From the NCBI GenBank assembly GCA_001647635.1, contig CP014761.1, positions 744,001 to 808,000 on the forward strand: a stretch of 64,000 bases of DNA, read 5' to 3'. This document shows positions 1-11,773 of this stretch, in pieces. The position numbers were made by a program, and so were the translations under genes. A model generated the notes under the pieces. That model ran no database searches and was not told where the DNA came from. It worked only from the letters and a program-made list of their open reading frames with translations. Each line of letters opens with the position of its first letter. The first letter of the stretch is position 1. This DNA is from Leifsonia xyli. Its GTDB lineage: Bacteria; Actinomycetota; Actinomycetes; Actinomycetales; Microbacteriaceae.

Positions 1-1098
1 CCAGCATCGCTGCGAGCACGCCCGGCTCGTCCTCGAGCGGCTGCAGCGGGTCGCCGGAGACGAAGATGCGGACCTGCAGCAGCGCCTGGTGCGCCAGCAT
101 GGCGAGTCCCGACACGGTGCGGCCGCCGACGGCCTCCCACTGCCGGGCCAGCGCGGTCGGCCACGGCTCGTAGGCCACGTCGAACAGCACCGAACGGCGG
201 CGGGTGGAGTCGGTGTAGACCGCCTCCGTCGTGGTACCGCCGGGCAGGGTGCTGATGACGAGGTCCGGGACGTCGAGCGAGCGGTCCGCCTGCGAGAACG
301 GGCGGATGCGGACGCGCAGCCCGAGGTCGTTCGCCAGCGGCTCGATCCAGGCGCTGCGCGCGAGGTCGCGGACGTGCACGTCCACGCGCTCCGCGCCCAG
401 CTCGGCGGCGGCGACGAGAGCGGACGCCGCGGTCGCTCCCCCGCCCAGGATGTGGACGTACCGCGCCTCCTCGAGCCCCGCGGCCTGCAGCGCTCGGACG
501 ATGCCGGCCACGTCGGTGTTGAAGCCACGCAGGTCGTCGCCGTCGAGCAGGACCGTGTTGGCGCCGCCGGTCTGGTCGGCGATGCGGTCGGTCTCGGTGA
601 GCAGCGGAAGGACGGCCTTCTTCAGCGGCATGGTCAGCGACAGGCCGCGCCACTCCGGACCGAGTCCGTCGATGAACGCCGGCAGGCCGTCCTCGGTGAC
701 CTCGACGGCCTCGTACGACCAGTCGAGGCCGAGTGCGTCATACGCGGCACGGTGCAGCTCAGGCGAGCGGGAGTGGCCGATCGGCGAGCCCAGCACCGCG
801 AGCCGGCGGCTGGGGCCTTGGCCTTGCGCGGTGTCCCCTTCTTGGCCGCTTTCGCGGGCGCGGGGGCAGACTCGGGCTCAGGTTCACCCGCCGGCTCGGC
901 TTCCGCCTCCTCCTGGTCGTCGTCCGCCGGCTCCTCGCGCTCGGCGGCCTCCTCGGCCTCCGCGACCGCTGCCTCCTCGGCCTCCGCTTCACGCTCGGCC
1001 TCCACGATTTCGGCGATCAGCGCCTCGGCCGACGCCTCGGAGACGCCGTCCTCCACTCCCAGCTCGTCATCGGCCGGTCGGTTGCGGGGTTCAGCCAT
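1..1098 (-). CDS. aroE: Shikimate dehydrogenase with acidic N-terminal extension; frameshifted, C-terminus beyond window
   Basis: Reduces 3-dehydroshikimate to shikimate with NADPH, the fourth step of chorismate synthesis, in the cytosol. The catalytic frame reads LAVLGSPIGHSRSPELH (shikimate-binding Ser residues), LSLTMPLKKAV (catalytic Lys), NTDVAG (substrate Asn/Asp) and a Rossmann loop GGGATAASA; it has no stop before position 1, so the last residues are missing. An ATG at 1098 overlaps the mltG stop (ATGGCTGA) and opens a Glu/Ala-rich stretch of about 98 residues that ends in another frame near 806. Adding one C there joins KAKAPAA directly to RLAVLGSPIG, so I read one gene with a single-base deletion. 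Otherwise the only in-frame start is GTG at 796, which would remove part of the first beta strand. It is last in the alaS-ruvX-mltG-aroE run. Confidence 0.85.
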
Positions 1099-2721
1099 AG
1101 TTCGGGTTGTCCTTCATCCACTGCTGCCACTTCTCCACCGCGGCCTCGTGCTCCGCCTGCGTGGTCGAGAAGATCGTCTCGCCGGTCTGCAGGTTCCAGG
1201 TCACGAAGTACATCCACGGGCCGTCCGCGGGCTTCTGCACGGCGTTGATCGCCAGGTCGCCCGGGTTCGAGATCGGTCCGACCGGGAGGCCCGGGTGCAC
1301 GTACGTGTTGTACGGGTTGCCGGCGTCCGCACGCTCGGCATCGGTGGTCTCCACGCGGTCGGTGTGACCCGTGCCGTACGCGACCGTGGCGTCGGACTGG
1401 AGGTCCCAGCCCTGCGCGATGCGGTTGAGGAACACGCGCGCGACCTTCGGATAGTCGTCCTTCAGTCCCGCCTCGCGCTGCACGATGGAGGCCAGCACAA
1501 CCGTGTTCCACCGGTTCGCGGGAGCGACTCCGGCCTCGTCGAGCGACTGGAACATCCGGTCGACCATCGTCTTGATCGCCTGCTGTGCCGTGGTGCCCGG
1601 CGCGAACGTGTAGGTGGCCGGGAACAGGAAGCCCTCCAAGGACTTCGCCTCCGGCGGCAGCCCGTAGGCCGCCGGGTTCGCCGCGGCGGCCTGGAGGTCG
1701 GCGAGCGGGATCTTCGTGGAGTCGGCGACCGTCTGCAGGATGTCCTTCTCGACGGTGCCCTCGGGGATGACGGCCGTGTTCTCGACGCGCGAGGCGGGAT
1801 CCTGCAGAGTGGCCAGGGCCGCAGCCGCACTCATCTTCTTGGCGAGCTTGAAGACGCCCGGCTGGAACTCCGGCTCGGGCTTCTGCCGCAGCAGCAGCGA
1901 GTAGAAGGCCTCGTAGGTCTTCACCACGCCCGCCTTGGCCAGCTTGTTCGCGATCGTGGAGCCGTCGTCACCGGATGCGATCGTGAACATGACCTCGCCC
2001 GAGCCGTTGCCCTTGTAGTCGTTCTCCGGTGGGAACAGGGCGTCCTGAACCTTGGCGATCTGAGGCTGGAAGATGGCGTACGCGCCGCCCGCCATGCCGC
2101 CCAGGACCGCGAGGATCACGACCGTGACGATGAGCCGCTTCACCCAGCGGCGCTTCTTCGGGGGCTCCTCGTGGGACAGGTAGTTCTGCTGCCGCCAGAC
2201 GAGGGGGTGCTCGTCCTGGGCTGACGCGTCATCGGTGTCCAGCACTCCGAAGAGAGTACGCGCAGGATGGTCGTGATGCGAGTGCGACCGCTCGTCGACA
2301 CCGTGCCGGGCTGCGACCCCACCGGCTGGGGCTCCTCGACCTGCGCGACGGGACCGGTGACCACCGCGTCGAAGTCGAGCCCGGCGAGGGCGGCGACGTC
2401 GGCCGGCGACTCCTGCGTCGGGGTCGGCGACGAGATGGGCGAGCCGTCGTTCAGGGACCAGCCGGCGGCCGACGGCGACACGGCGGCCGAGACCGGCTGT
2501 GCGGGCGCCTGCGGCTCCTCCGGCCCCTGCGGCTCCTTGTGCTCCTCCGGAGCGCCAGCCTGAGCGCGCTCTTCCGCCTCGCGGGCGGCGCGCGCCTCCC
2601 GTCGCGTCATCGGCGGACGCTCTCCGCCGCCGGACGCCTCGCCGGCGGGCGGAACCGCGGGAGAGCGGTTCACGGCCGGGAACGAGGGCGGCTCCGGCCG
2701 CTCCTGGGGGTTCTGAGACAA
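1091..2721 (-). CDS. mltG: Endolytic murein transglycosylase MltG (YceG-like), frameshifted near the N-terminus
   Basis: Inner-membrane lytic transglycosylase that cuts nascent peptidoglycan glycan strands and sets their length. The intact part (GTG at 2245 to 1091, 384 aa) has a positively charged segment PPKKRRWVKR, one membrane helix at about residues 37-57, then an extracellular LysM-like region and the YceG domain, with LEGFLFPATY, ASIVQREAG (catalytic Glu) and YNTY..GLPVGPISNPG. Upstream, a Pro/Ala/Glu-rich disordered stretch containing MTRREARAAREAEERA continues from a TTG at 2721, placed one base after the ruvX stop, but lies in another frame. A lost G near 2305-2312 would join ...SQPGT to GVDERSHSHHDH. 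Long cytosolic N-termini are usual in actinobacterial MltG. The exact shift point is uncertain; the catalytic part is not. Confidence 0.88.
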
Positions 2722-2722
2722 G

Positions 2723-3190
2723 CTACTGTCCAATGCTCGTTTCGACGGGGTCACCCGGCGGACGGCCGGTGGCCCGTTCCGCGTCGAGGGCGTGCTGCAA
2801 AATTATCGTGGCCGCGACCTGGTCCACGACCGGACGCGCCTTCTTCGTGTTCCTGCCCGACGCGCGCAGCGCCTGGGACGCCGACACCGTGGAGAGTCGC
2901 TCGTCCACCAGTCGTACCGGAACACCCACCTCTGCGGCCAGCGTTTCGGCGAAACCGATCGCGTCTCCGGTGGAGGCGGTGTGGGCGCCCGAGAGCGCCA
3001 GCGGCAGTCCGACGATAACCTCGAAGGCTCCGAGTTCCCCGACGATCTCGGCGATCCGGCGACGATCCACACCGTCTTCGGAGCGTGCGACCGTCTCGAC
3101 CGGGGTCGCCAGCATCCCGTGGAGATCGGACCGGCTGACGCCGATCCGGACCTTGCCCACGTCGATGCCGACGCGCACCCCGCTGCGCAT
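2723..3190 (-). CDS. ruvX: Putative pre-16S rRNA nuclease / Holliday junction resolvase-like protein YqgF
   Basis: RNase H-fold protein of the YqgF/RuvX family, implicated in 16S rRNA 5-prime maturation and possibly junction resolution. The 155-aa length is normal for the family. Family motifs are present: GIDVGKVRIGVS at the N-terminus (first acidic residue), IVGLPLALSG in the middle, VDERLSTV, and a C-terminal VVDQVAATIILQ with the last catalytic Asp. It starts six bases after the alaS stop and runs straight into the TTG proposed for mltG, so translational coupling is likely. Clustering of alaS, ruvX and mltG is a conserved actinobacterial arrangement. Confidence 0.95.
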   Translation of the reverse strand: MRSGVRVGIDVGKVRIGVSRSDLHGMLATPVETVARSEDGVDRRRIAEIVGELGAFEVIVGLPLALSGAHTASTGDAIGFAETLAAEVGVPVRLVDERLSTVSASQALRASGRNTKKARPVVDQVAATIILQHALDAERATGRPPGDPVETSIGQ

Positions 3191-3196
3191 CGGGAG

Positions 3197-5854
<2,658 letters not shown>

Positions 5855-5896
5855 GGGTTCCGGTCGATCGAGGTGTGCGAAAAGGGGAAGGGGGCG

Positions 5897-6088
5897 TCAG
5901 TCGCCCTGGATGGCCGAGCGGATCTCGGCCTCGCGCTGGCGGTAGCCGTCGGTCACGGCCTCGCCGAAGTCGCGCGCCTTCTGGTCGATGGTGCTGAAGA
6001 ATTCGCGACCCTTCTGGGTCTCGTTCACCTTGTGGGCGACGGCGAAGCCGATGCCCACGCCGATGAACAGCCACAGGAAACTCTTCAT
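5897..6088 (-). CDS. Small membrane-anchored protein of unknown function
   Basis: A 63-residue protein starting MKSFLWLFIGVGIGFAVAHK, with one N-terminal membrane helix followed by a charged amphipathic tail (KGREFFSTIDQKARDFGEAV). The start was chosen because GGGAGGATC lies just upstream of the ATG; an in-frame ATG 48 bases further up has no such site. It sits between DUF948 and alaS, a position where actinobacteria often carry a short hypothetical membrane protein. Role unknown; an envelope-associated helper is only a guess. The tail could form a short coiled coil. Confidence 0.75.
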   Translation of the reverse strand: MKSFLWLFIGVGIGFAVAHKVNETQKGREFFSTIDQKARDFGEAVTDGYRQREAEIRSAIQGD

Positions 6089-6167
6089 GCTGATCCTCCC
6101 TCTGCGGATGGGGCCCGGCGCGGACGCCCGGCGCACCCGAACAAGTCTAGTGGGAGGAGCCGGAGGG

Positions 6168-6545
6168 TTATCGGGATGCGGACTTCTTGGTGGAGAACCC
6201 GCCCGCGGCCTTGAAGGCGGCCCGTGCGGCGGCGCTGAAACCGGCCAACTTGATCAGCGGACCGCCGACGGTCGCGGCGAAGAGGGCGACGAGCGAGGAC
6301 ACGTTGCCGGTCACATCCGCCACGTTCTTCGTGATGACGTCGACGCGGGCGAGCTGCTTGTTGGTCTCCTGCAGCGTGGTCGCCGTCTCGTCGAGGATGG
6401 GGGTGATCCCGTCGCTCGCCTCCTTGATCGCGTCGCGCGTCGAGTCGAGCACCCGCCCCAGCTTGATCAGCGGGATGGCGATGAACCCGACGAGGACCGC
6501 GAACACGAGTGCTGCGATCAGTCCCGCGATGTCTCCTCCCGACAT
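6168..6545 (-). CDS. DUF948 domain membrane protein
   Basis: About 125 residues. One N-terminal membrane segment (IAGLIAALVFAVLVGFIAIPLIKLGRVL) is followed by a helical region with the pattern of methyl-accepting/t-SNARE-like coiled coils seen in DUF948 proteins (TLQETNKQLARVDVITKN), then a hydrophobic patch and a basic tail. The start at 6545 (MSGGDIAG) is preceded by GGAAGGAG, so it is preferred over the ATG five codons upstream. It lies between rpsD and alaS on the same strand, a syntenic position in Microbacteriaceae. Function is not established for the family. Confidence 0.8.
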   Translation of the reverse strand: MSGGDIAGLIAALVFAVLVGFIAIPLIKLGRVLDSTRDAIKEASDGITPILDETATTLQETNKQLARVDVITKNVADVTGNVSSLVALFAATVGGPLIKLAGFSAAARAAFKAAGGFSTKKSASR

Positions 6546-6616
6546 GGGGGCTCCTTCCATTCCGCCTCCGGCATACGGGACAAGCGTAGTCGCCCGAGCC
6601 CGCGGCGGATACGGAA

Positions 6617-6648
6617 ACGGGGCCGTGGCTCGAAAGCCACGACCCCGT
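6617..6648 (-). terminator. Hairpin terminator downstream of rpsD
   Basis: A 14-bp inverted repeat (ACGGGGCCGTGGCT / AGCCACGACCCCGT, one mismatch) with loop CGAA lies 21 bases past the rpsD stop. There is no strong U tract, as is common in high-GC actinobacteria. It should separate rpsD from the DUF948-alaS run. Confidence 0.7.
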
Positions 6649-6668
6649 CCGGGAGTGAGAACGCCGCC

Positions 6669-7292
6669 TTATCGGGCCGCGTAGTACTCGACGACCAGCT
6701 GGACCTCACAGGTCACAGGGACCTCGGCGCGCTTCGGGCGACGCACCAGGCGGGCCTGCAGCTTGTCGATCTCGACGTCGAGGTAACCCGGGGTCTTCGG
6801 GAGGACGTCGAGGTGACCGCCGGCGGCCGCGACCTGGAAGGGCTCGGTGCCCTCGGAGCGGGCCTTGACGTGGATGAGCTGACCCGGCTTCACGCGGAAC
6901 GACGGACGGTCGACGATCTTGCCGTCGACGAGGATGTGGCGGTGCACCACGAACTGGCGGGCCTGCGTGATGGTGCGGGCGAAGCCGGCGCGGAGCACGA
7001 GGGCGTCGAGACGCATCTCGAGCAGCTCGACCAGGTTCTCACCGGTCAGGCCCTGGGTACGACGGGCCTCCTCGAAGGCGATGCGGAGCTGCTTCTCGCG
7101 GATGCCGTACTGGGCGCGCAGGCGCTGCTTCTCGCGCAGACGAACGGCGTAGTCCGAGTCGGCCTTGCGCTTGGTGCGGCCGTGCTCACCGGGAGCGTAG
7201 GGGCGCTTCTCCATGTAGCGCGCCGCCTTCGGGGTGAGCGGGATGCCCAGGGCCCGCGACTCGCGGGTCTTGCTGCGGGAACGTGAAGACAC
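6669..7292 (-). CDS. rpsD: 30S ribosomal protein S4
   Basis: Primary 16S rRNA-binding protein of the small subunit, also involved in decoding fidelity. 207 aa, full length, beginning MSSRSRSKTRESRALGIPLT, with an S4 RNA-binding domain (MRLDALVLRAGFARTITQARQFVVHRHILVDG) at about residues 90-150. This is the cysteine-free form: the zinc-ligand cysteines found in some S4 proteins are absent. It is transcribed alone, away from the S13/S11/alpha cluster, as is typical of Micrococcales. GAAAGGA lies upstream of the ATG. The roughly 190-base upstream region contains an inverted repeat around 7378-7414 that could be a leader structure, but no proven S4 autoregulatory site is recognised. Confidence 0.98.
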   Translation of the reverse strand: MSSRSRSKTRESRALGIPLTPKAARYMEKRPYAPGEHGRTKRKADSDYAVRLREKQRLRAQYGIREKQLRIAFEEARRTQGLTGENLVELLEMRLDALVLRAGFARTITQARQFVVHRHILVDGKIVDRPSFRVKPGQLIHVKARSEGTEPFQVAAAGGHLDVLPKTPGYLDVEIDKLQARLVRRPKRAEVPVTCEVQLVVEYYAAR

Positions 7293-7481
7293 GATTTCCT
7301 TTCGAAGTTTCTCTCTGAAGTAGTGGATGCGGGCGCATACGCGCCTTGTGTGGGCACAGTGCCCGAAGAGAGAGGGATTGTCGCCAGGGACCCCCGGCTA
7401 AAGGGTCGGTCCCGTCGAATCGTGTACTCGGCAGCCGACCCCGCACACGCTTCTAGGCGGGTCAATGATAGCAGAGCGGAG

Positions 7482-8822
7482 TCAGCGTCCGCGCACGATG
7501 CGGCGCAGCTTCGCGAGGCGCGCGGACACGTCGCGTTCGTTGCCGTGCTCGGTCGGCGTGTAGTACGTCGTGCCGTCCAGCTCGTCGGGCAGATACTGCT
7601 GCTGCAGCACGCCGAGCGCGTCGTCGTGCGGGTACTTGTAGCCCTTGCCGTGGCCGAGGCGCTTGGCGCCCGGATAGTGCGCGTCGCGCAGGTGCTTCGG
7701 GACGCGGCCGATCTTCCCGGCGCGGACGTCGGCGATCGCCGCATCCAGCGCCATGTACGCCGCGTTCGACTTGGGCGCGGTCGCCAGGTGCACGACGGCT
7801 TGAGCCAACGGGATGCGCCCCTCGGGCATGCCGATGTACTGGACGGCGTCGGCGGCTGCGACGGCCACTCCGAGCGCCGTCGGGTCGGCCATGCCGATGT
7901 CCTCCGATGCGAGCACGATGATGCGGCGGGCGATGAAGCGCGGGTCCTCCCCCGCCTCGATCATGCGGGCCAGGTAGTGCAGCGAGGCGTCGACGTCGGA
8001 GCCGCGCACCGACTTGATGAAGGCGCTGATGACGTCGTAGTGCTCGTCACCGTTGCGGTCGTAGCGGAGCAGGGCGCGGTCGACCGCCTGCGCGACAAGC
8101 TCGGCGGTGATCACCGGCTTCTTCTTCGACGTCGCCGGCGTGGACGACGCGGCCGTCACGGAGGCGGCCTCGAGCGCCGTGAGCGCGCGGCGAGCATCAC
8201 CCGACGCCAGCCGGATGATCGCGGCGCGCGCCTCCGGATCGAGCGTGTACTGGCCGCCGAGCCCGCGCTCGTCGGTGACAGCTCGATCGACCACGACGCC
8301 GAGGTCGTCGTCGCTCAGCGTCTCGAGCGTGAGCAGCAGGCTGCGGGAGAGCAGCGGCGAGATGACCGAGAACGACGGGTTCTCGGTGGTCGCCGCGACG
8401 AGGATGACCCAGCCGTTCTCGACTCCGGGGAGCAGTGCATCCTGCTGAGCCTTGGTGAAGCGATGGATCTCGTCGAGGAAGAGCACGGTCGAGACACCGT
8501 AGAGATCGCGCGTCGAGAGCGCCTCGTCCATGACCAGACGCACGTCTTTGACGCCGGCGGTCACCGCCGAGAGCTCGACGAACCGTCGGCCCGACGAGTG
8601 CGCGATCGCCTGCGCCAGCGTCGTCTTGCCCGTGCCGGGAGGACCCCAGAGGATGACGGAGACGGACCCCGACTGCCCCTCCTTGTCGGACGCGAGGGCG
8701 ACCAGCGGCGACCCGGGCTTGAGGAGATGGCGCTGACCGGCCACTTCGTCGAGCGACTTCGGGCGCATGCGGACAGCGAGCGGCGTCGCTCCCGTCCGGA
8801 GCCCAGGTTGCACATCGACCAC
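7482..8822 (-). CDS. rarA: Replication-associated recombination protein A (RarA/MgsA-type AAA+ ATPase)
   Basis: Clamp-loader-like AAA+ ATPase acting at stalled forks. Visible: [13 protein letters not shown] (Walker A), FLDEIHRF (Walker B), [10 protein letters not shown] (sensor 1), [12 protein letters not shown] (sensor 2), and the C-terminal MgsA tetramerisation domain with [14 protein letters not shown] and [20 protein letters not shown]. The GTG at 8822 gives [21 protein letters not shown], the usual N-terminus. A longer open frame to 8942 adds about 40 residues unlike the family. It lies divergently from the cyclophilin gene. Confidence 0.95.
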   Translation of the reverse strand: MVDVQPGLRTGATPLAVRMRPKSLDEVAGQRHLLKPGSPLVALASDKEGQSGSVSVILWGPPGTGKTTLAQAIAHSSGRRFVELSAVTAGVKDVRLVMDEALSTRDLYGVSTVLFLDEIHRFTKAQQDALLPGVENGWVILVAATTENPSFSVISPLLSRSLLLTLETLSDDDLGVVVDRAVTDERGLGGQYTLDPEARAAIIRLASGDARRALTALEAASVTAASSTPATSKKKPVITAELVAQAVDRALLRYDRNGDEHYDVISAFIKSVRGSDVDASLHYLARMIEAGEDPRFIARRIIVLASEDIGMADPTALGVAVAAADAVQYIGMPEGRIPLAQAVVHLATAPKSNAAYMALDAAIADVRAGKIGRVPKHLRDAHYPGAKRLGHGKGYKYPHDDALGVLQQQYLPDELDGTTYYTPTEHGNERDVSARLAKLRRIVRGR

Positions 8823-8970
8823 CTGACAAGCGTAGTCGCGACCACCGACACTGCGGCCGTTCGCTGGGAGCCGCCGGTTTGTCGTCCATAGGCGCGCTCG
8901 ATAGGGTTCTCCATGATCCAGCGGGCTCCGCCTCGCGGACATCCCCCGTACGGACCGCCGGAGGACACAC

Positions 8971-9744
8971 GTGGCACCGAAGCAGAACGACCGCGACGCG
9001 CGACTCGCCCGCGAGCGGCTGCGCGCCTATCAGGCGCGCCAGACCGTGCACGTGCACAAGGCCAAGCGCCGCCGCCGTGACAACTGGGTGGCCGGAATCG
9101 CGGCCCTCGTGATCGTCGCCCTCGCGGTCGGCACGCAGCTCCTCTACTTCTCGGCCGGACCGGGCGCCGCGAAGGCCTCGTCGTCGGCGCAGCCGTCCAC
9201 GCCGTCCACTTCCGCTACCGTGCCGCCGAAGTCGCTCGCCGAGGACCGCACCTGGACCGGCACGATGACGATCAACGGCATCCCGCTCGGCGTCTCGCTC
9301 GACGGCGCCGCCGCCCCGCAGGCGGTCGCCTCCACCGTGTCCCTCGTGCAGAAGAAGTTCTACGACGGGCTCACCTGCCACCGCCTGACGAATGGCGGCT
9401 TCTACGTCCTGCAGTGCGGCGACCCGGAGGGCAACGGCCAGGGCGGCCCGGGCTACTCCTACGGCCCGATCGAGAACGCCCCCGCCGACAATGTCTACAA
9501 GGCCGGCACCATCGCGATGGCCCGTCAGAGCAACAACGCCGAGAGCCAGGGCAGCCAGTTCTTCATCGTCTACGAGGACACGACCATCCCCTCCGACGAC
9601 GCCGGCGGCTACACCGTGATCGGCCACGTGACCTCAGGACTCGACCAACTGAAGACGCAGGTCGCCGACAAGGGCATCGAGGGCGGCGGCACCGACGGCA
9701 AGCCCGCCGTGGCCACGACCATCGACACCTTCACCCTGCAGTGA
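8971..9744 (+). CDS. Membrane-anchored cyclophilin-type peptidyl-prolyl isomerase
   Basis: Starts at a GTG and encodes 257 aa: a very basic cytosolic N-terminus ([11 protein letters not shown]), one membrane helix ([21 protein letters not shown], about residues 41-61), a Ser/Pro/Thr linker and an extracytoplasmic cyclophilin domain. Cyclophilin signatures include [35 protein letters not shown] and [13 protein letters not shown]. The catalytic Arg expected in the FHR motif is present as CHR. Probably assists folding of exported or cell-wall proteins. This actinobacterial type is common beside DUF349 and relA. Confidence 0.93.
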   Translation: MAPKQNDRDARLARERLRAYQARQTVHVHKAKRRRRDNWVAGIAALVIVALAVGTQLLYFSAGPGAAKASSSAQPSTPSTSATVPPKSLAEDRTWTGTMTINGIPLGVSLDGAAAPQAVASTVSLVQKKFYDGLTCHRLTNGGFYVLQCGDPEGNGQGGPGYSYGPIENAPADNVYKAGTIAMARQSNNAESQGSQFFIVYEDTTIPSDDAGGYTVIGHVTSGLDQLKTQVADKGIEGGGTDGKPAVATTIDTFTLQ

Positions 9745-9823
9745 TCGCGGCCGGTGCAATAGGCTGATTCCCAAACGTTCGTGCGGCATCCCGCCCGCAT
9801 CGCGCAGCAGCAAGGTGAGGCTC

Positions 9824-11053
9824 TTGGCTACTTTTGAACAGCACCCCTGGGGTCGTGTCGACGAGACCGGGACCGTATACGTCCGCGAGGGCGACGGCGA
9901 ACGCGTCGTCGGCGAGTACCCCGACGGGACGGCGGACGAGGCGCTCGCGTACTTCGAGCGCAAGTACACCGATCTCGCCGGCCAGGTCGGCCTGCTGGAG
10001 CAGCGCGCCCGCCGCGGCGCGCCCGCGAGCGACATCGCCAAGTCGGTGGCCAACCTGCGCTCTTCGGTCGAGGGCGCGAACGCCGTCGGCGACCTGGCCT
10101 CCCTGCTGACCCGCCTGGACGCGCTGGGCGGCACGGTCGAAGAGCTCACCGAGCAGCAGAGCGCCGAGGCGAAGGCCGCGCTCGAGGCCGCGGTCGCCGA
10201 GCGCACCGCGATCGTCGAAGAGGCCGAGGCGCTGGCCGCGCAAGACCCTGCGCGCACGCAGTGGAAGAACACGAGCACCGCCCTCGACGCGCTGTTCGCG
10301 CGGTGGCAGGCCCACCAGCACGACGGGCCGCGCATCCCGAAGAACGAGGCGAACGAGCTGTGGAAGCGGTTCCGCGCCGCGCGCTCGACCATCGAGCACA
10401 ACCGCAAGGCGTTCTTCGCCGAGCTCGACACGCAGCACCGCGACGTGCGCAACCGCAAGAACGCGCTCATCGAGCAGGCCGAGAAGCTCATCCCGCTCGG
10501 CGCGGACGGTGTGCCCGAGTACCGCCGCCTCCTCGACCAGTGGAAGGCCGCGGGTCGCGCGGGCAAGAAGAACGACGACGCGCTGTGGGCTCGGTTCAAG
10601 GCCGCGGGCGACGCGATCTACTCCGCGAAGGCCGAGGTGGATGCGCGCGACAACGCCGAGTACGAGGTCAACCTGCAGCAGAAGCTCGCCCTCCTCGACG
10701 AGGCGGAGCCCCTGCTGAAGGCGACCGACCGCGAGGCGGCCCGCGCCGAACTGCTGTCGATCCAGGAGCGGTGGGACGCGATCGGTCGCGTGCCGCGTGA
10801 GCAGGTGCGTCCCATCGAGGACCGCCTGCGCAAGGTGGAGGCGGCCGTGCGCCGCCTCGACGAGGAGCACTGGGAGAAGAACGACCCGGAGAAGAAGGCG
10901 CGTTCCGAGGGGCTCGCGAGCCAGCTCAACGCGGCGATCGCCAAGCTCGAGCAGGAGCTCGCCGAGGCGGAGGCGTCCGGCGACAGCGCGAAGGTGAAGG
11001 CGGCGCAGGAGGCCCTGGACGCGCGCAAGATCTGGCTGGACGCGCTGGGCTGA
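9824..11053 (+). CDS. DUF349 helical-repeat protein
   Basis: About 409 aa, mostly alpha-helical and Glu/Ala/Lys-rich, with several DUF349 units each carrying a Trp-x-x-Ala/Phe-R-x-F pattern (ELWKRFRAARSTIEHNRKAFF, ALWARFKAAGDAIYSAK). Likely coiled coils cover residues 45-75, 110-150 and 330-400. The start is TTG 9824 because a strong AAGGTGAGG lies four bases upstream; a GTG at 9815 is in frame but lies inside that site. DUF349 proteins have no settled biochemical role. The gene follows the cyclophilin and faces relA. Confidence 0.88.
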   Translation: MATFEQHPWGRVDETGTVYVREGDGERVVGEYPDGTADEALAYFERKYTDLAGQVGLLEQRARRGAPASDIAKSVANLRSSVEGANAVGDLASLLTRLDALGGTVEELTEQQSAEAKAALEAAVAERTAIVEEAEALAAQDPARTQWKNTSTALDALFARWQAHQHDGPRIPKNEANELWKRFRAARSTIEHNRKAFFAELDTQHRDVRNRKNALIEQAEKLIPLGADGVPEYRRLLDQWKAAGRAGKKNDDALWARFKAAGDAIYSAKAEVDARDNAEYEVNLQQKLALLDEAEPLLKATDREAARAELLSIQERWDAIGRVPREQVRPIEDRLRKVEAAVRRLDEEHWEKNDPEKKARSEGLASQLNAAIAKLEQELAEAEASGDSAKVKAAQEALDARKIWLDALG

Positions 11054-11161
11054 GTTCCGGCTGACGCGCGAGGAAGTCTCCACAGGACGGCTCTCGCGCT
11101 GGTTCTCCACCGATCCGGCGATCGGCGGGTGCGCGGCGCGGCGAGCGGCGAGGCTGGAGGC

Positions 11162-11773
11162 ATGTCCTCGATCACCTCTCCCCTGCTCGATGCGGATGTG
11201 CTCCCCCTGGCGGAGCTGTTCGCCCTGTGCCTCGACGGTCAGCTGTTCCGCGTCGGCGACTCCTTCGCCGCGATCGGCACGCCGGACGGTCCGGAGCTGC
11301 GCGCGTCCGCGTTCGTCCGCTCCGCGCCCGGCTGGACCGTCGCCGACCGCGGCTCGGCGGCGTGGATCCACGGCACGCGCGCATCGCCTCCGCCGCTTCC
11401 GCAGGTGTGCGTCCCGGCCGCACGGCGCGGCCGCGTGTCGTCCGCGCTCGTCGACGCGTGCCACCGCACCCTGGCGGCCGACGAGACGGTGACCATCGGA
11501 CCGGCACTGGTGACCACTCCGTTGCGGACCGCGCTCGACCTCCTCAGCGCTCCTGGGCGCTTCCGCTCGGAGCAGGCGCTCGAGGTGCGGGGTCTGCTGA
11601 GGCTCGCCTCGGTGGGCGTCGACGAGCTCTCCGAGCGGCTGGAGGCGCGACCGCGCAAGGGCGCGGACCTGGCACGGGGGCGGCTGCCCCAGGTCGCGCG
11701 GGTGCCGGACGCGGGGCGGGTGCCCGACGTCAGCTGGCCGGCATCGCCGGTCGTCGAGCTCAGCCGGCGCTGA
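11162..11773 (+). CDS. AbiEi-antitoxin-like protein, possibly shortened
   Basis: About 203 aa, starting MSSITSPLLDADVLPLAELF. The middle (CVPAARRGRVSSALVDACHR...VTIGPALVTTPLRTALDLL) resembles the AbiEi/type IV antitoxin-like proteins common in Microbacteriaceae, in which a C-terminal domain carries the (T/P)xR(T)xxDL pattern seen here as TTPLRTALDLL. The usual N-terminal winged helix is not obvious and no AbiEii toxin gene is adjacent, so a functional toxin-antitoxin pair is not supported. It converges on relA, overlapping its 3-prime end by 14 bases. The family call is from pattern only. Confidence 0.6.
   Translation: MSSITSPLLDADVLPLAELFALCLDGQLFRVGDSFAAIGTPDGPELRASAFVRSAPGWTVADRGSAAWIHGTRASPPPLPQVCVPAARRGRVSSALVDACHRTLAADETVTIGPALVTTPLRTALDLLSAPGRFRSEQALEVRGLLRLASVGVDELSERLEARPRKGADLARGRLPQVARVPDAGRVPDVSWPASPVVELSRR

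Noticed and set aside
7293..7481. Possible S4 autoregulatory leader or T-box in the rpsD-rarA gap
   Set aside because: Some inverted repeats are present but none matches a known S4 leader, T-box or riboswitch core.
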